Of a DNA stretch of 64,000 bases, positions 11,901-20,120 are shown one piece after another. The stretch covers positions 62,001 through 126,000 of the forward strand of contig JAJDDT010000042.1 in NCBI GenBank assembly GCA_029260165.1, read 5' to 3'. The notes below the pieces were generated by a model. The model worked only from the letters and a program-made list of their open reading frames with translations, ran no database searches and was not told where the DNA came from. This DNA comes from Phycisphaerae bacterium (lineage in GTDB: Bacteria; Planctomycetota; Phycisphaerae; UBA1845). The first letter of the stretch is position 1, and each line of letters opens with the position of its first letter. The position numbers and the translations under genes are program-made.

Positions 11901-13715
11901 GTCGTCACCGCCATCTATCGCCTCGTCCACGCAGACGCAACGGAACTGGCCAGCAACATTACGCGCATCTTCACGGCCAAGCGAGGCACCGGCGTCGAAC
12001 CACCCAAGGCAGAAGCCAACCGCTCCAACAACATCCTCATCGTCCGAGGCACCGAATCGCAAATCAAACAAATCAACGAAGAGGTCATCAAGCCTGTCGA
12101 GGACAAAGCCTCCGGACACAACGTCATTCGCGAAATCGTTGCCCTCGAACATGCCGACGCAGCCGACATCGCCCGAATCCTCAACGAAAACATGAACAAG
12201 ATGAGCGGTGGGCAGCGCAAGGGTCAGCCAATCTCGGTGATCGCCAACGCGGCGCTCAATTCCATTGTCATCAACGGTGCCGAGTCGGACGTGACCGATC
12301 TCGTCACCCTTGCGAGTGATCTCGACAAGGAACCCTCGCACGCAACCGACCGCAGTGTCAGGAATTTCCCCCTCGCCCACACCAACCCGTGGGTGATCGC
12401 CGACGCGATCCGACAGATCTACCGACCCAAACGCGGACCCTCCAACCCGGCTGACGAAGTCGTCGCCATCGCCGAAGGAACCGCCATGGCGGTCATCGTC
12501 TCCGCCTCACAGAAAAACATGGCCAGGGTCACCGAGCTGATCGCAGAGCTTGACAAACCGGGCGCTTCGGACAGCGACGTTCACGTTGTTGAAATCAAAC
12601 ACGCCGACGCAGCCAGCGTTGCTCAAAGCCTGACCCAACTCTTCGTGCACGGCGGTGGAGGCAGAAATGTCCGCGGACAGTCCACGATTCAAATCACCAA
12701 CCCGAGAGGCAGCGACATGCTGCTGATCAAAGCCAATCAGACGGAACTCGACCGAATTCTCGCCGTGGTCGAGGACCTCGATCAATCGTCAGGCAATACC
12801 GACGAAATCAAGATGATCGTCCTGAAAAACACCGACGCCGACATGATGCAGCAAGCCATGGAAAACTACCTCCGCAAACCGGGTCAGCGCGGCGGGGAAC
12901 TCGTCGGCGACGTACGCATGACCGCCAACACCCAGAACAACACGCTCATGGTCTCCGGAGATCCCGAGGAAGTCGCCCGCATCGAGGGTATCATCAGCAA
13001 CCTGGACGTCGAAGTCGAAGGCGCTGCCAACGCACCACGCATCATCCAGCTCGAACACGCCCGCGCCTCCCAAATTCAACCAACGCTCGACGAAATGTTT
13101 GGTCAGGCCAGCGGTAAGGGAAAACGCGGCAGAAACAACAAGACCGAAGCACCGATCATCGTTGCAGATGACGCCAGCAACACGTTGTTGGTCCGTGCAA
13201 GGCCCACCGATTTCGCCATAGTTGAGGATCTCGTCGAAATGCTCGACAAAAAACCCGAAGAGGATCGGGAACCGATTCGAATTGTTTCCGTCGCTGAGGG
13301 TGTCAAGGCAGCCGACATGGCTGACCTCATTCAGTCCACCGTGAACGAAAGTGAGCGCATCCGTGCTGAACAAACCGGTGGCGACGCTGCCACCATCGTC
13401 GTCAGTGCGTACCCACGCGGGAACGGATTGATCCTGGCTGGTTCACCCGCACTCTTTGAAAATGCCACAAAACTGATCCGCGATCTCGAGACGATGGGTG
13501 TGACGGGCGGAAACAGCGTCCGAATCCTCAAGACGAAAAATATTTCTGCGAGCGAAATTCAGCGTTTACTCAACCAGGTTATTGACGAGAATGGTCGGTC
13601 AAGCGGAACGTCATCGGGCGTCCGCCGGTCGGGGGGTCGAAACAATCGATCGTCCGGTCGAGGCTCGAACACGCGGCGTCTGCCGCGACGAAACAGCCGG
13701 GGAGGGCGTCGTTAA
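5970..13715 (+). CDS. Giant secretin N-domain repeat protein without a secretin barrel
   Basis: A 2,581-aa predicted exported protein. ATG 5970 was chosen because GGAG lies 7 bases upstream and the protein then begins with a classical signal peptide (hydrophobic about 16-33, cut near VRAG); ATG 5910 lacks both. After a low-complexity stretch there is an N0/STN-like domain (about residues 90-180). About 25 repeats of 70-110 aa follow, each with hydrophobic-x-x-ADA-type helices, an NTLIVxA-type strand and a closing (I/L)xxLD helix: the secretin N1/N2 fold (Secretin_N). The 26th repeat is cut in half, followed by a Ser/Arg/Gly tail. No C-terminal secretin beta-barrel is present. Gly/Lys/Arg-rich loops interrupt many repeats. 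It probably works with the true secretin encoded next. Confidence 0.85.
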   Translation: MTESMIRITPGNDRRSVIGLIVLALVYVGLAGTVRAGEPGEESRVFAAAFGSSQPNPVMQARDNPRSAGGARNRSTRKPRSTPKPKPTTPGRNRGKQNTPAPSANVEKVRGTINLEAEELLKPAEERSYNFSLVDGTYANLVENFARMSGLGVIGDAPQGQVSFVSTQEMDFRSALNRVRMLLFKFSPIEPYWLMYEEEHLEVLRVNDVWRVIDQDKYLFMNVADFRAAQKKGDLYTTDLAMVLYTPTDTSVSDFTMLRDFMPDYVRIAPMGGTNSMAIFALVSDIEKYLSLIKLFEGAGEDPRVLIKLAVNHLIPSVAVTTLNTLMDDLQGVGGAKRPRGRVQDPTASLPGEQTVLFPDDNQGVLIVRAIPRVIKDIEEMLAFIDVQLDAELSPVVIPIRYARVDEVRDQIHSLISASGGVAGKSSTAKPRRNKGGKRGGSSAPIVTEGLLLLANSRTNELIVRGTEDEVSRVRRYIRLFDVPADSDKPVIVSLQHVSPEDINTTITQIVQGQRGKRAAAERPFNCYPEPVSGALILVGAREDVEAARDLIAIMDVAAATPTLHAHRLENASPSVVMDLITILDAPGAPSPGGKRPPRGRKASGSTWYVDNTTNTIYMICTDDEWNEKYFPVIKQMDEDAAEIPSHVLIEVKNLASDEAVNILREIFAPGAKGANAFRIIAASNGIVVDGASPAKIEHIREVLADIDIDSEGRQRRIFTLEFADPNEIKTVIDSGIVGSGRVRRVKRPQPGAVPGVITTVVGDLLIVSASADELLDIEELVKQLDVVSESERSIRVYSVPPGFDVESIATQLEQLIRTTAPSGARRRTKNPASQGTDGSIQIVSQPISRKILIRAPEGDFSMIEESYALLTADAEIEPVEIRFFPVEHVDPGDVANMIEPFLQMRAESLIKSGELRVEPDVSKRSAITTVSTIRVSADLHGDRVLVAGPTSIILEAEQLIREIDQPPASTDDRILRTIELSRTTPDQMITTIKAMINSGSSSPRKPDRPRRPRIRKSKSKSKSSESGSALASATSDGPLDVTIASAPGGNAVIVSGDAHDVDEVEAWIRKLDGEATGSTVLKIYNIVNAEVEEMADTIMALCDSGSPGKSKPKDDDFSFYEPNPVRKGADITLTTDYWNKRILVRATPAKIYEIDQIIELYEGKEGEEPEFRGGGENVPLLFFELAHADPFDAEYQLESILPVVWTHSEEIPDIDYIPGTQLLVVKAKTEYHSEIKGYITKYIDKLDEEGTPDRVVKFKDITGMTASDMAGILKSRLPHLNVDLIQIGEDIPQLKPVGPYSPPAEAQPQCVLPASLAKLLSVTTISQAPSGRDNEKEKAATKIAQAFVAQSEGVGLDGGNSDTNSDATGEESVADEPITIRFDDRTGVIALEGAPKDVDAISELVEELIKQRESSSRKMEVRVYRVRYRDVNEATNVLMNALGIQRATQANRGNAAAQAAQLRRQMQQMQRAQKAAGGRPGAQPNAVPQPNIDPRTGMPMQEEKKEDSKKSGLGDVRITPDPKNRFMIITAATEDFPVIVELLATIDRPSEVDKSFKIYKLTKLIASDVEGQLKELLGISAAKASTRRPTANPGTRNRRGGNNQNRANQQIEDALMQFASLGANGGTIDVASDVTVTSNPSANTLLVNAPEPVHEIIAEFIKDLEAQDIPTLETRTYRMTHSDVAASAEQLTKMFSQRKGDAGYDPNAVNKATFTADPRTNTLIVQAFDTDFDKIEPLITKLDEDMGDDADVLTFKLEYADATQTARTLNEVYGQGGGKRGAKGVKIVGDPSSNTLFVTAPQNQRDDISARIIEIDAQAADVIEPRTIKIVAGDPDKIAQSLKTVFTSGGGKSGKGAITIVGDSVGGQVIVSAPDDVFNKIESLTRKMDQSTIGEKVNMRVFKLEHAQAVEVHGQIMNLVRQMGQQLGPQAREMGVFTAVPDERSNAILCMGSPISFVLVEKAIKEVDVPPTDATQVVTAIYRLVHADATELASNITRIFTAKRGTGVEPPKAEANRSNNILIVRGTESQIKQINEEVIKPVEDKASGHNVIREIVALEHADAADIARILNENMNKMSGGQRKGQPISVIANAALNSIVINGAESDVTDLVTLASDLDKEPSHATDRSVRNFPLAHTNPWVIADAIRQIYRPKRGPSNPADEVVAIAEGTAMAVIVSASQKNMARVTELIAELDKPGASDSDVHVVEIKHADAASVAQSLTQLFVHGGGGRNVRGQSTIQITNPRGSDMLLIKANQTELDRILAVVEDLDQSSGNTDEIKMIVLKNTDADMMQQAMENYLRKPGQRGGELVGDVRMTANTQNNTLMVSGDPEEVARIEGIISNLDVEVEGAANAPRIIQLEHARASQIQPTLDEMFGQASGKGKRGRNNKTEAPIIVADDASNTLLVRARPTDFAIVEDLVEMLDKKPEEDREPIRIVSVAEGVKAADMADLIQSTVNESERIRAEQTGGDAATIVVSAYPRGNGLILAGSPALFENATKLIRDLETMGVTGGNSVRILKTKNISASEIQRLLNQVIDENGRSSGTSSGVRRSGGRNNRSSGRGSNTRRLPRRNSRGGRR

Positions 13716-13839
13716 TAGCGACGGCCACCTCAATCGGATTTGGATCAGGACACAGTCGGACAGGATGCCGTCTGTTTATCACGCGGACGTCGTTATTGAA
13801 AACGTCAGCGATGCACGGAATGCATAGAAGGAAGCTGTT

Positions 13840-16800
13840 ATGAAATCACGGTCAACGCGCATTTTCCCCACACGCTGTACCGTCGTCTCGGCCCTTGCGG
13901 TCGCGATCCTGCTGCCGGTCATCACCGCCGCCCAGCAAAAGACGAAATCGCCATCCGACCAGGAAACCGAAGCCATCCGCCGCATGGTCGCCGCCGGTCA
14001 GAAACAGCAGACCGCCGACGCGCCGCTTGATCTGAAGTTATCCGGAAACGACGTGACTGTCGAGACGCTTCCCACCGGTGAAATCGTGCTCATGGGCAAC
14101 GACGCCGACCTCGACATCCTCGAATCCTTCATCAGTATGCTCGATCGTCAGATTCCCGAAAAAGACATCGTCATCCACACCCTCGCAAAAGCAAGCGCCG
14201 AACAGGTCGCCCAAAAACTCGAATCCATCATCCCCGAGGTCTTTCCAGGCATCCAGGAACTGCCCGATCAAAGCGTTTCAGTCCAGGCCCTCTCATCCTC
14301 CGTCCTGCTCATCGCCGCCCCGGCTGAACGCATCGATCGCATCATCCAGATCATCGAAGCCATCGACGAGGTCGAAGCCTCCCTGCAGGATTTTGAAGTC
14401 ATGCGATTTCAGATCAAGTACCGAAAAGCCGGCGAAGTCGCGACCCAGCTCGAAGAGGTCGTCAAGAAAATCCAGACCAAGCAGGGTGCGGACGCAGCCG
14501 AGGAAGTAACCTTCGACGTCAACGACGCAGACAACAGCATCACCATCTTCGGCCCCGAAACACTCAGGGATCAGATTCAGAAAATCATCGACACCATCGA
14601 CGTCGAACCCGCCGAAGGTTTCAGCCACCTCAAACTCGTCATGTACCCGCTGCTCAACGTACAGGCTGACGACATGAAATCGGTGCTCGAGGAAATGCTC
14701 AAATCTGCCGAAAGCGGGCAGGATGTGCAGGAAGCCATCCGCCGCCTCAGCGTTATCAAGCGGGGTGCCGACGGTTCACAGTCCGAGCTTCAACCCCTCG
14801 ACCTCGACAAACCGCTTCGCGTGTTGGCTGACAAGGGCACCAATTCGCTCATCATCGCCACGATCGAGAAGAACATCGAACCCCTTGGCGAGATCGTCGC
14901 TCTGCTCGACGGTGTGCCCATCGCGCACGAAATGGGACTGGAAATCTTCCCGCTCAAATTCGCCGACGCCGACGCGCTCAAGGAACTCATGGAGCAGATG
15001 TTCGACGACGGCAAGAAACTGCCCGAGCGCGCTCCAGGCGGCGATCGCACCGAAGCCATCCCGCCCGACTCGGTCGGTTCCGCTTTCATGCACAACATCA
15101 ACATCAAAGCCGACAAACGCACCAACATCCTGATCGTCTCCGGTCGTCCGGGGCAACTCGCCCTCGCCCGCACCGTGGTTGAGGAACTCGACGTCCCGAT
15201 GTCAGCCGCCAGATTCCCGCTCAGGCTGCTTTTCTGTGGTCAGAATGTGGACTCAGGTCGCGTCAAAGCCATCGTCGAGGAACTATTCACCAGGCGAAAG
15301 GAAACCCTCGAAAAGACCGATGCAGGCGAGCTAGCCGTTGCCCGCGAGGAGGTGTTCATCGCCGTCGATTCGCGCAGCAACGCACTGATCGTCTCCGCCA
15401 GTGAATCGAACTACGACGAAATCCGGAGCGTCGTCGATGAGTTGAACGTCGCCATCGATCGCCTCGTCGATAACATCCGAATCATCAATTGCGAAAACAC
15501 GCACGCCGCCGACCTCGCCACCAAAGTCGACGAGCTTTGGGAGCGAAAATCGCGTCTGCGAAGCCAGGACGAACTGCCGGAAGACAAACCGATCCTCGTC
15601 GCAGACACACGCTCCAACGCACTGATCGTCGCCTCTAGCAACGAGGATTTCGCCGAAATCAGTGATCTGGTCGCCAAGCTCGAAGCCCAACCGCTCTCAC
15701 CGATCGCCGAAATCCGCCTGCTCACGTTGCAAAACAACGACGCAAGCCAGGTCTCCGACATGCTCAAGCAGCTCTTCGAGGAACGCGCCCAGCAACGCCT
15801 CGCCCAGGGGCAGGAAGAGAACCCCGCCGACCGGGTCGCCGTTGCAGCCGACCCTGCCACCAACACCATGCTCATCGCCTCCAGCAAGGAAAACTACAAC
15901 GAGATGATGCGCATCATCGACGCCATCGACGTCGAACCCGACATGGACGGCGTGGTCAATATCTACGTCCTGCAAAACGCCGAAGCCCAGCCCGTCGCCG
16001 ACAAGATTCAGGAACTGTTCGACCAGGGTCTCTACAGTCCAATGGCCGGCATCGGTGACAACGCCATCGTCGAGGAACGCAAGAAAGTCGCCATCATCGC
16101 CGACGTCCGATCCAACGCGATCATCGTCAGCGCCTCCAAGCCGAATCTTTCCATCGTCCAAAGCCTGATCGAACGCATGGACGGTGAAATCTCCGACCTC
16201 TTCGCCGAAAACTACAAACTCATCCCACTGCTCCACGCCGACGCCGTCAAACTCGTCGGTATGCTCGACAAGCTCTTCGACGGCCAGGCATCCGCCGCCT
16301 CGGATCAGGACATCTATCCCAAACCGACCATCATCGCCGACGCCCGCAGCAACACGCTCATCATCACAGGCACCCGCGATGCCCTCGGACGCTGCGGCGA
16401 CCTCGTCAGCCAGCTTGACCGACCCGCTGGCCCGCCAACCTCCGTCTTCGAGGTCTACACGCTCGCCCACGGGTCCGCCGCCAAGCTCGCCACCCGCATG
16501 CAGGAACTTTTCGACCAGCGATCCGAAGGTCAGGACGACGCAGCAACCCCCATATTCATTCAGGCGGACGAAACCTCCAACAGCCTCATCGCCAGCGCAG
16601 CCCGCGACGACCACGTCCTCATCGTCGGTCTGCTCGAATTGCTCGACAAACCATCCAACATCGCAAAACAGTTCCACATTTTCCCGCTGCACGCAGGACG
16701 CGCCGAAGCAATCGCCGAAACCATGGACCAACTCTTCCAGCAACAGGCGGAAGGCTCCAGCGGTCGAGCCGACGCGATCGCCGTCCAGGCAGACCCACGC

Positions 16801-18789
16801 AGCAACTCGCTGGTCGTCTGGGCATCCGCCTCCGAGATGGACAACATCGCGACCATCGTCGAAAAACTCGACACCGCCCGACCCGCCGTCGAAATGATGA
16901 TGCGCGTCGTCCGACTCAAGCAAGCCCTCGCCGAGGACTTCGCAGAATCCTTCGAGGAAACACTTATGGGCGGTCAGACCAGCGGCGGTGATGACCAGGA
17001 AGCCATCATCGTCTCCTTCATCCAGAAAAACGATGACGGCACCGAGGTTCTCCGCAAGCTCCTCCGCCAGGACATCACCATCAACCCGGACCCACGAACC
17101 AACTCCCTCATGGTGATGGCCCCTGCGGAAAGCATGGATATGCTCGAAGCCCTTATCCTGGACTTCGACAGCATCGCACCCGCCGCCGCCGAAATCAGCT
17201 TCTACCAGCTCGCCAACGCAGACGCGGAAGAGGTCAAGGAAAGACTCGACGAACTATTCAGCACCGAGGAACAGGACAGCGACGACAATCTTGAGCAGCG
17301 AATTGTTTTCGGTGGCGAGGGAGGTGGAACGGTCCAGGTCAGCGGAGACGCTGGTGGAAACCGGCAGATGATTCGGTTCACCGCCGATCGTCGAACCAAT
17401 TCCATCATCGCCGCAGGCAACCGCGTCGATCTCGACATGGCTGAGGAACTCATCCGCATGCTCGATTCCCAGGACATCGACGAACGTATTCAGGAGGTCT
17501 ATCGCCCCAGACACATCACCGCCTCCGTCATGGCCGAAAACCTGACGCAGTTTGTCGAAGCCGAAAACGATGTGCTTGGCGAGCTTGACGACGAAAGCTC
17601 TGTCCGCCGCCGCGCCGAAAAACAAATCAGCGTCGTCGGTGATGAGGACACGAACCTCCTTCTCGTCGGTACAAGCCCCAAATACTACGACGACGTCAAC
17701 GAACTCATCCGCCAGATCGACCGACCCGAACCACAGGTCATGATCTCCGTGCTCATCGCCGAGGTTTCCGTCGACGATCGCTTTGAACTCGGCGTTGAAT
17801 TCGCCGCACAGGATTTGCACTTCTCACAAAACGCAACCACAGGACGCAACGGTGTTATCCAGGGCAACGGATTCGACGTCATCGCAGGAACCGATATCGG
17901 AGCCGCCGGCGCGGGATTTGGCGGACTTTCACTCACCATCTCCGGTGAGGATTTCGCCTTCCTTTTCCGCGCTCTCGACTCCCAGGGCCAACTCGAGGTC
18001 CTCTCCCGTCCGACCCTCCTCGTCCAGAACAACGCCACTGGCAACATCACCATCGGTGACCGCGTGCCCATCGTTTCGGGCACCACCAGCGCGGGAGGTC
18101 AAAGCTCAACCCAAATTCAGTACGAAGAAGTCGGCATCATTCTCGACGTCACTCCGCACATCAATCCCGATGGCTATGTGAACCTCGAGATCGCCCCCGA
18201 AATCTCCCAGATCTCCAACCAGGCGCTGCAGGTCTCCGAAGGTTTGGTCGCGACCGTCTTCTCCCAGCGAACCGCCGAAACCACCGTCACCGTGCGCGAC
18301 GGCGAAACCGTCATCCTCGGCGGCCTTATCACCGAAACCGTCGAGGATGCCGAAACCAAAGCGCCAATCCTCGGCGACATCCCATTTCTCGGAGACTTCT
18401 TCAAAACGACCACGAAAATCTCAAACAAGACCGAATTGCTCATCGTTCTCACCGTCGATGTCGTCCGCGACGAATACGAACTCCGCGAAGCCTCCGAACA
18501 CGAACGCGACCTGGCTGAGTTCCTCCCGGATCGCGTCAAACGACATCGCCTCATGCAGGGCATGCGCATTAAACCGGACGACGACGTGTTCGGGCCCGTT
18601 GAAGACATCGAAAACGGCATGCCCGCAGAGCCTGCAACAACCCCCAAACGCGACAAGGGTATCTACGGCCCAAGCCTCAAAACCTACGGACCTGCCACCC
18701 CGACCGCAGCCAAAAAGGTCAACCAAAACCCGGAACACGCCGCCGCAAGGCGGTATGGTCCCAGGCTTGTCCGTGACGATTCCAAATGA
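13840..18789 (+). CDS. gspD: Giant GspD-like secretin with about 14 N domains
   Basis: A 1,649-aa outer-membrane secretin. AAGGAAG lies upstream of ATG 13840, and residues 1-31 form a signal peptide (ILLPVITAAQ). Residues about 60-1295 hold about 14 Secretin_N-type repeats, each with an N(A/S/T)LI(I/V) strand. Residues about 1296-1535 are a canonical secretin domain: QVMISVLIAEV, SRPTLLVQNN, VPIVSG, YEEVGIILDVTPHI, VRDGETVILGGLI and PILGDIPFLGDFF. E. coli-type GspD has four N domains, so this gate would carry a very long periplasmic vestibule. The tail (about 1560-1649) is basic and Pro-rich and may help outer-membrane targeting. It is co-directional with the giant partner 124 bp upstream and overlaps the following lipoprotein gene by four bases. 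Confidence 0.93.
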   Translation: MKSRSTRIFPTRCTVVSALAVAILLPVITAAQQKTKSPSDQETEAIRRMVAAGQKQQTADAPLDLKLSGNDVTVETLPTGEIVLMGNDADLDILESFISMLDRQIPEKDIVIHTLAKASAEQVAQKLESIIPEVFPGIQELPDQSVSVQALSSSVLLIAAPAERIDRIIQIIEAIDEVEASLQDFEVMRFQIKYRKAGEVATQLEEVVKKIQTKQGADAAEEVTFDVNDADNSITIFGPETLRDQIQKIIDTIDVEPAEGFSHLKLVMYPLLNVQADDMKSVLEEMLKSAESGQDVQEAIRRLSVIKRGADGSQSELQPLDLDKPLRVLADKGTNSLIIATIEKNIEPLGEIVALLDGVPIAHEMGLEIFPLKFADADALKELMEQMFDDGKKLPERAPGGDRTEAIPPDSVGSAFMHNINIKADKRTNILIVSGRPGQLALARTVVEELDVPMSAARFPLRLLFCGQNVDSGRVKAIVEELFTRRKETLEKTDAGELAVAREEVFIAVDSRSNALIVSASESNYDEIRSVVDELNVAIDRLVDNIRIINCENTHAADLATKVDELWERKSRLRSQDELPEDKPILVADTRSNALIVASSNEDFAEISDLVAKLEAQPLSPIAEIRLLTLQNNDASQVSDMLKQLFEERAQQRLAQGQEENPADRVAVAADPATNTMLIASSKENYNEMMRIIDAIDVEPDMDGVVNIYVLQNAEAQPVADKIQELFDQGLYSPMAGIGDNAIVEERKKVAIIADVRSNAIIVSASKPNLSIVQSLIERMDGEISDLFAENYKLIPLLHADAVKLVGMLDKLFDGQASAASDQDIYPKPTIIADARSNTLIITGTRDALGRCGDLVSQLDRPAGPPTSVFEVYTLAHGSAAKLATRMQELFDQRSEGQDDAATPIFIQADETSNSLIASAARDDHVLIVGLLELLDKPSNIAKQFHIFPLHAGRAEAIAETMDQLFQQQAEGSSGRADAIAVQADPRSNSLVVWASASEMDNIATIVEKLDTARPAVEMMMRVVRLKQALAEDFAESFEETLMGGQTSGGDDQEAIIVSFIQKNDDGTEVLRKLLRQDITINPDPRTNSLMVMAPAESMDMLEALILDFDSIAPAAAEISFYQLANADAEEVKERLDELFSTEEQDSDDNLEQRIVFGGEGGGTVQVSGDAGGNRQMIRFTADRRTNSIIAAGNRVDLDMAEELIRMLDSQDIDERIQEVYRPRHITASVMAENLTQFVEAENDVLGELDDESSVRRRAEKQISVVGDEDTNLLLVGTSPKYYDDVNELIRQIDRPEPQVMISVLIAEVSVDDRFELGVEFAAQDLHFSQNATTGRNGVIQGNGFDVIAGTDIGAAGAGFGGLSLTISGEDFAFLFRALDSQGQLEVLSRPTLLVQNNATGNITIGDRVPIVSGTTSAGGQSSTQIQYEEVGIILDVTPHINPDGYVNLEIAPEISQISNQALQVSEGLVATVFSQRTAETTVTVRDGETVILGGLITETVEDAETKAPILGDIPFLGDFFKTTTKISNKTELLIVLTVDVVRDEYELREASEHERDLAEFLPDRVKRHRLMQGMRIKPDDDVFGPVEDIENGMPAEPATTPKRDKGIYGPSLKTYGPATPTAAKKVNQNPEHAAARRYGPRLVRDDSK

Positions 18790-19322
18790 TCGTATCCAAC
18801 CGTCACACAAAGGGAATCTGCGCGCTGATCTTCGCGACCATCGCAGCCACAGCGCTCACGGGCTGCGACACGTCCAGTGCAGGACGCTCGTTCAAGCTCC
18901 ACGAGAACATCGTCACCGTTCCACGTTTCTACAACAAAGAGAATCCGTGGATCAATTTCGAAGACCCGCCCACCGACGAGCCACAGGGAATCAAAATCGT
19001 CCTTTACATGCAAAGCCCGGACCAGAAACTCGGCATCTACGGCGACGGCACGATCGTTGCGAATATCTACGATGTTGAAAAAACGTCCGGCGGACCCGAG
19101 AAAAGAACCCACCTGAAACAATGGGCTTTCGACCCCGACCAGGCCGCCATTTTTCATGGAAAACGAAGTCGACTAGGCCAACCCTACTTCCTTGTCCTCG
19201 CATGGCCCGAACTGAACCTTGTCGGAAAGGAAATCCTGATCGCCATCTCGTTCCAGCGAAAGGATGGCCGACTCGTCAAAGCCCGCCCCGTCCACATAAG
19301 AGTTCCCGGCCCGGCGAGATGA
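18786..19322 (+). CDS. Predicted lipoprotein in the T2SS operon
   Basis: A 178-aa protein with a lipoprotein signal ending in a good lipobox (ALTGC, Cys about residue 27). The mature part is beta-rich with no family I recognise. ATG overlaps the secretin stop (ATGA), so it is translationally coupled to gspD. Coupled lipoproteins next to secretins are often pilotins or assembly factors, and that is a possible role here, but the sequence does not resemble known pilotins such as PulS or AspS closely enough to say. It is followed by a second lipoprotein with another ATGA overlap. Confidence 0.8.
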   Translation: MIVSNRHTKGICALIFATIAATALTGCDTSSAGRSFKLHENIVTVPRFYNKENPWINFEDPPTDEPQGIKIVLYMQSPDQKLGIYGDGTIVANIYDVEKTSGGPEKRTHLKQWAFDPDQAAIFHGKRSRLGQPYFLVLAWPELNLVGKEILIAISFQRKDGRLVKARPVHIRVPGPAR

Positions 19323-20017
19323 CAAACATCGTTGCCGGATTACCCAAACCCCTGCGACTCACCATCCTCGCCCTGACCGTTCCCGCGATCATCCAGTCAG
19401 GTTGTAAGGATGACAACCCACCTCCGGAAACCACCGCGCTGCCCGAATCGCAGAAAAAAAACACCGTCCCCCAGGACGCGACCCCGCTCGAAACCATCAA
19501 CATCCTCCGCGCCGCCCGCAGCGAAGGTCACTACGATCAGCTCGCAAACCACCTCCAACCGGAACGCGAAGCCGACGTCGTCTCACTGCTCCGCGCCACC
19601 GATCGCCTCATCGCCGCATCGTCCATGCTCACTGCCCGCGTCAAACAAGTCTACGGGCCAGCCGCCGTCGACAAATTTCAATACGACAACCTCAACAATA
19701 TCGCCGGTGTCTTCTCCCGCGACGTGACCTTCATCTCCGAAGACATCGAAGGCAACACCGCCACCGTCGTCTACCAGATCGCCGACCGTCTTCCCCTCGA
19801 CTCCGTCAAACTCGTCCACCGCGACCATCGCTGGATTCTGAAAACCGAACCCATCGGCGATCTCCCCGACGCCATCTTCAATCTCGCCGACCTTTTTGAA
19901 CGGATGGCCAAACGCCTGGTGGAAAGGAATCTCACCCCCGATCAATTGCAAAAGGAAATCGAAATCCGAAGCATCCCCATCTTTCGCCAAATCGAGTCGA
20001 TGACCCCCAAACCGTGA
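19319..20017 (+). CDS. Predicted lipoprotein, second in tandem after gspD
   Basis: A 232-aa protein with a signal peptide and lipobox (IIQSGC). The mature part begins with a short disordered linker, then is mostly helical with a central strand-rich part (EGNTATVVYQIADRLPLDSVKLVHR) that looks like a small NTF2-like or DUF4878-type fold (weak inference). ATG 19319 was chosen because it overlaps the preceding stop by four bases and starts a proper signal peptide. It ends the T2SS transcription unit and faces the iscA-like gene across about 100 bp. Confidence 0.78.
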   Translation: MTNIVAGLPKPLRLTILALTVPAIIQSGCKDDNPPPETTALPESQKKNTVPQDATPLETINILRAARSEGHYDQLANHLQPEREADVVSLLRATDRLIAASSMLTARVKQVYGPAAVDKFQYDNLNNIAGVFSRDVTFISEDIEGNTATVVYQIADRLPLDSVKLVHRDHRWILKTEPIGDLPDAIFNLADLFERMAKRLVERNLTPDQLQKEIEIRSIPIFRQIESMTPKP

Positions 20018-20053
20018 CCCCAACCCGGAATCGCGAACCCCAACCACAGAAAA

Positions 20054-20080
20054 ACACGCACCCAACAGGTGGATGCGTGT
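20054..20080 (-). terminator. Intrinsic terminator for the iscA-like gene
   Basis: Inverted repeat ACACGCA (20054-20060) / TGCGTGT (20074-20080), with a partly paired 13-base interior. It lies between convergent genes. AAAAA at 20050-20054 reads as a U tract after the hairpin on the minus strand, so it best fits termination of the iscA-like transcript. It might also act weakly on the plus strand. Confidence 0.6.
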
Positions 20081-20120
20081 CTCAAATCGTTGTCTCAAAT
20101 AACCAGGCGGTGACGCTTCG

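Noticed and set aside
11767-12319. Plus-strand alternative frames inside the giant repeat gene
   Set aside because: Arg/Ser/His-rich frames arising from C-rich codons; no start signals.
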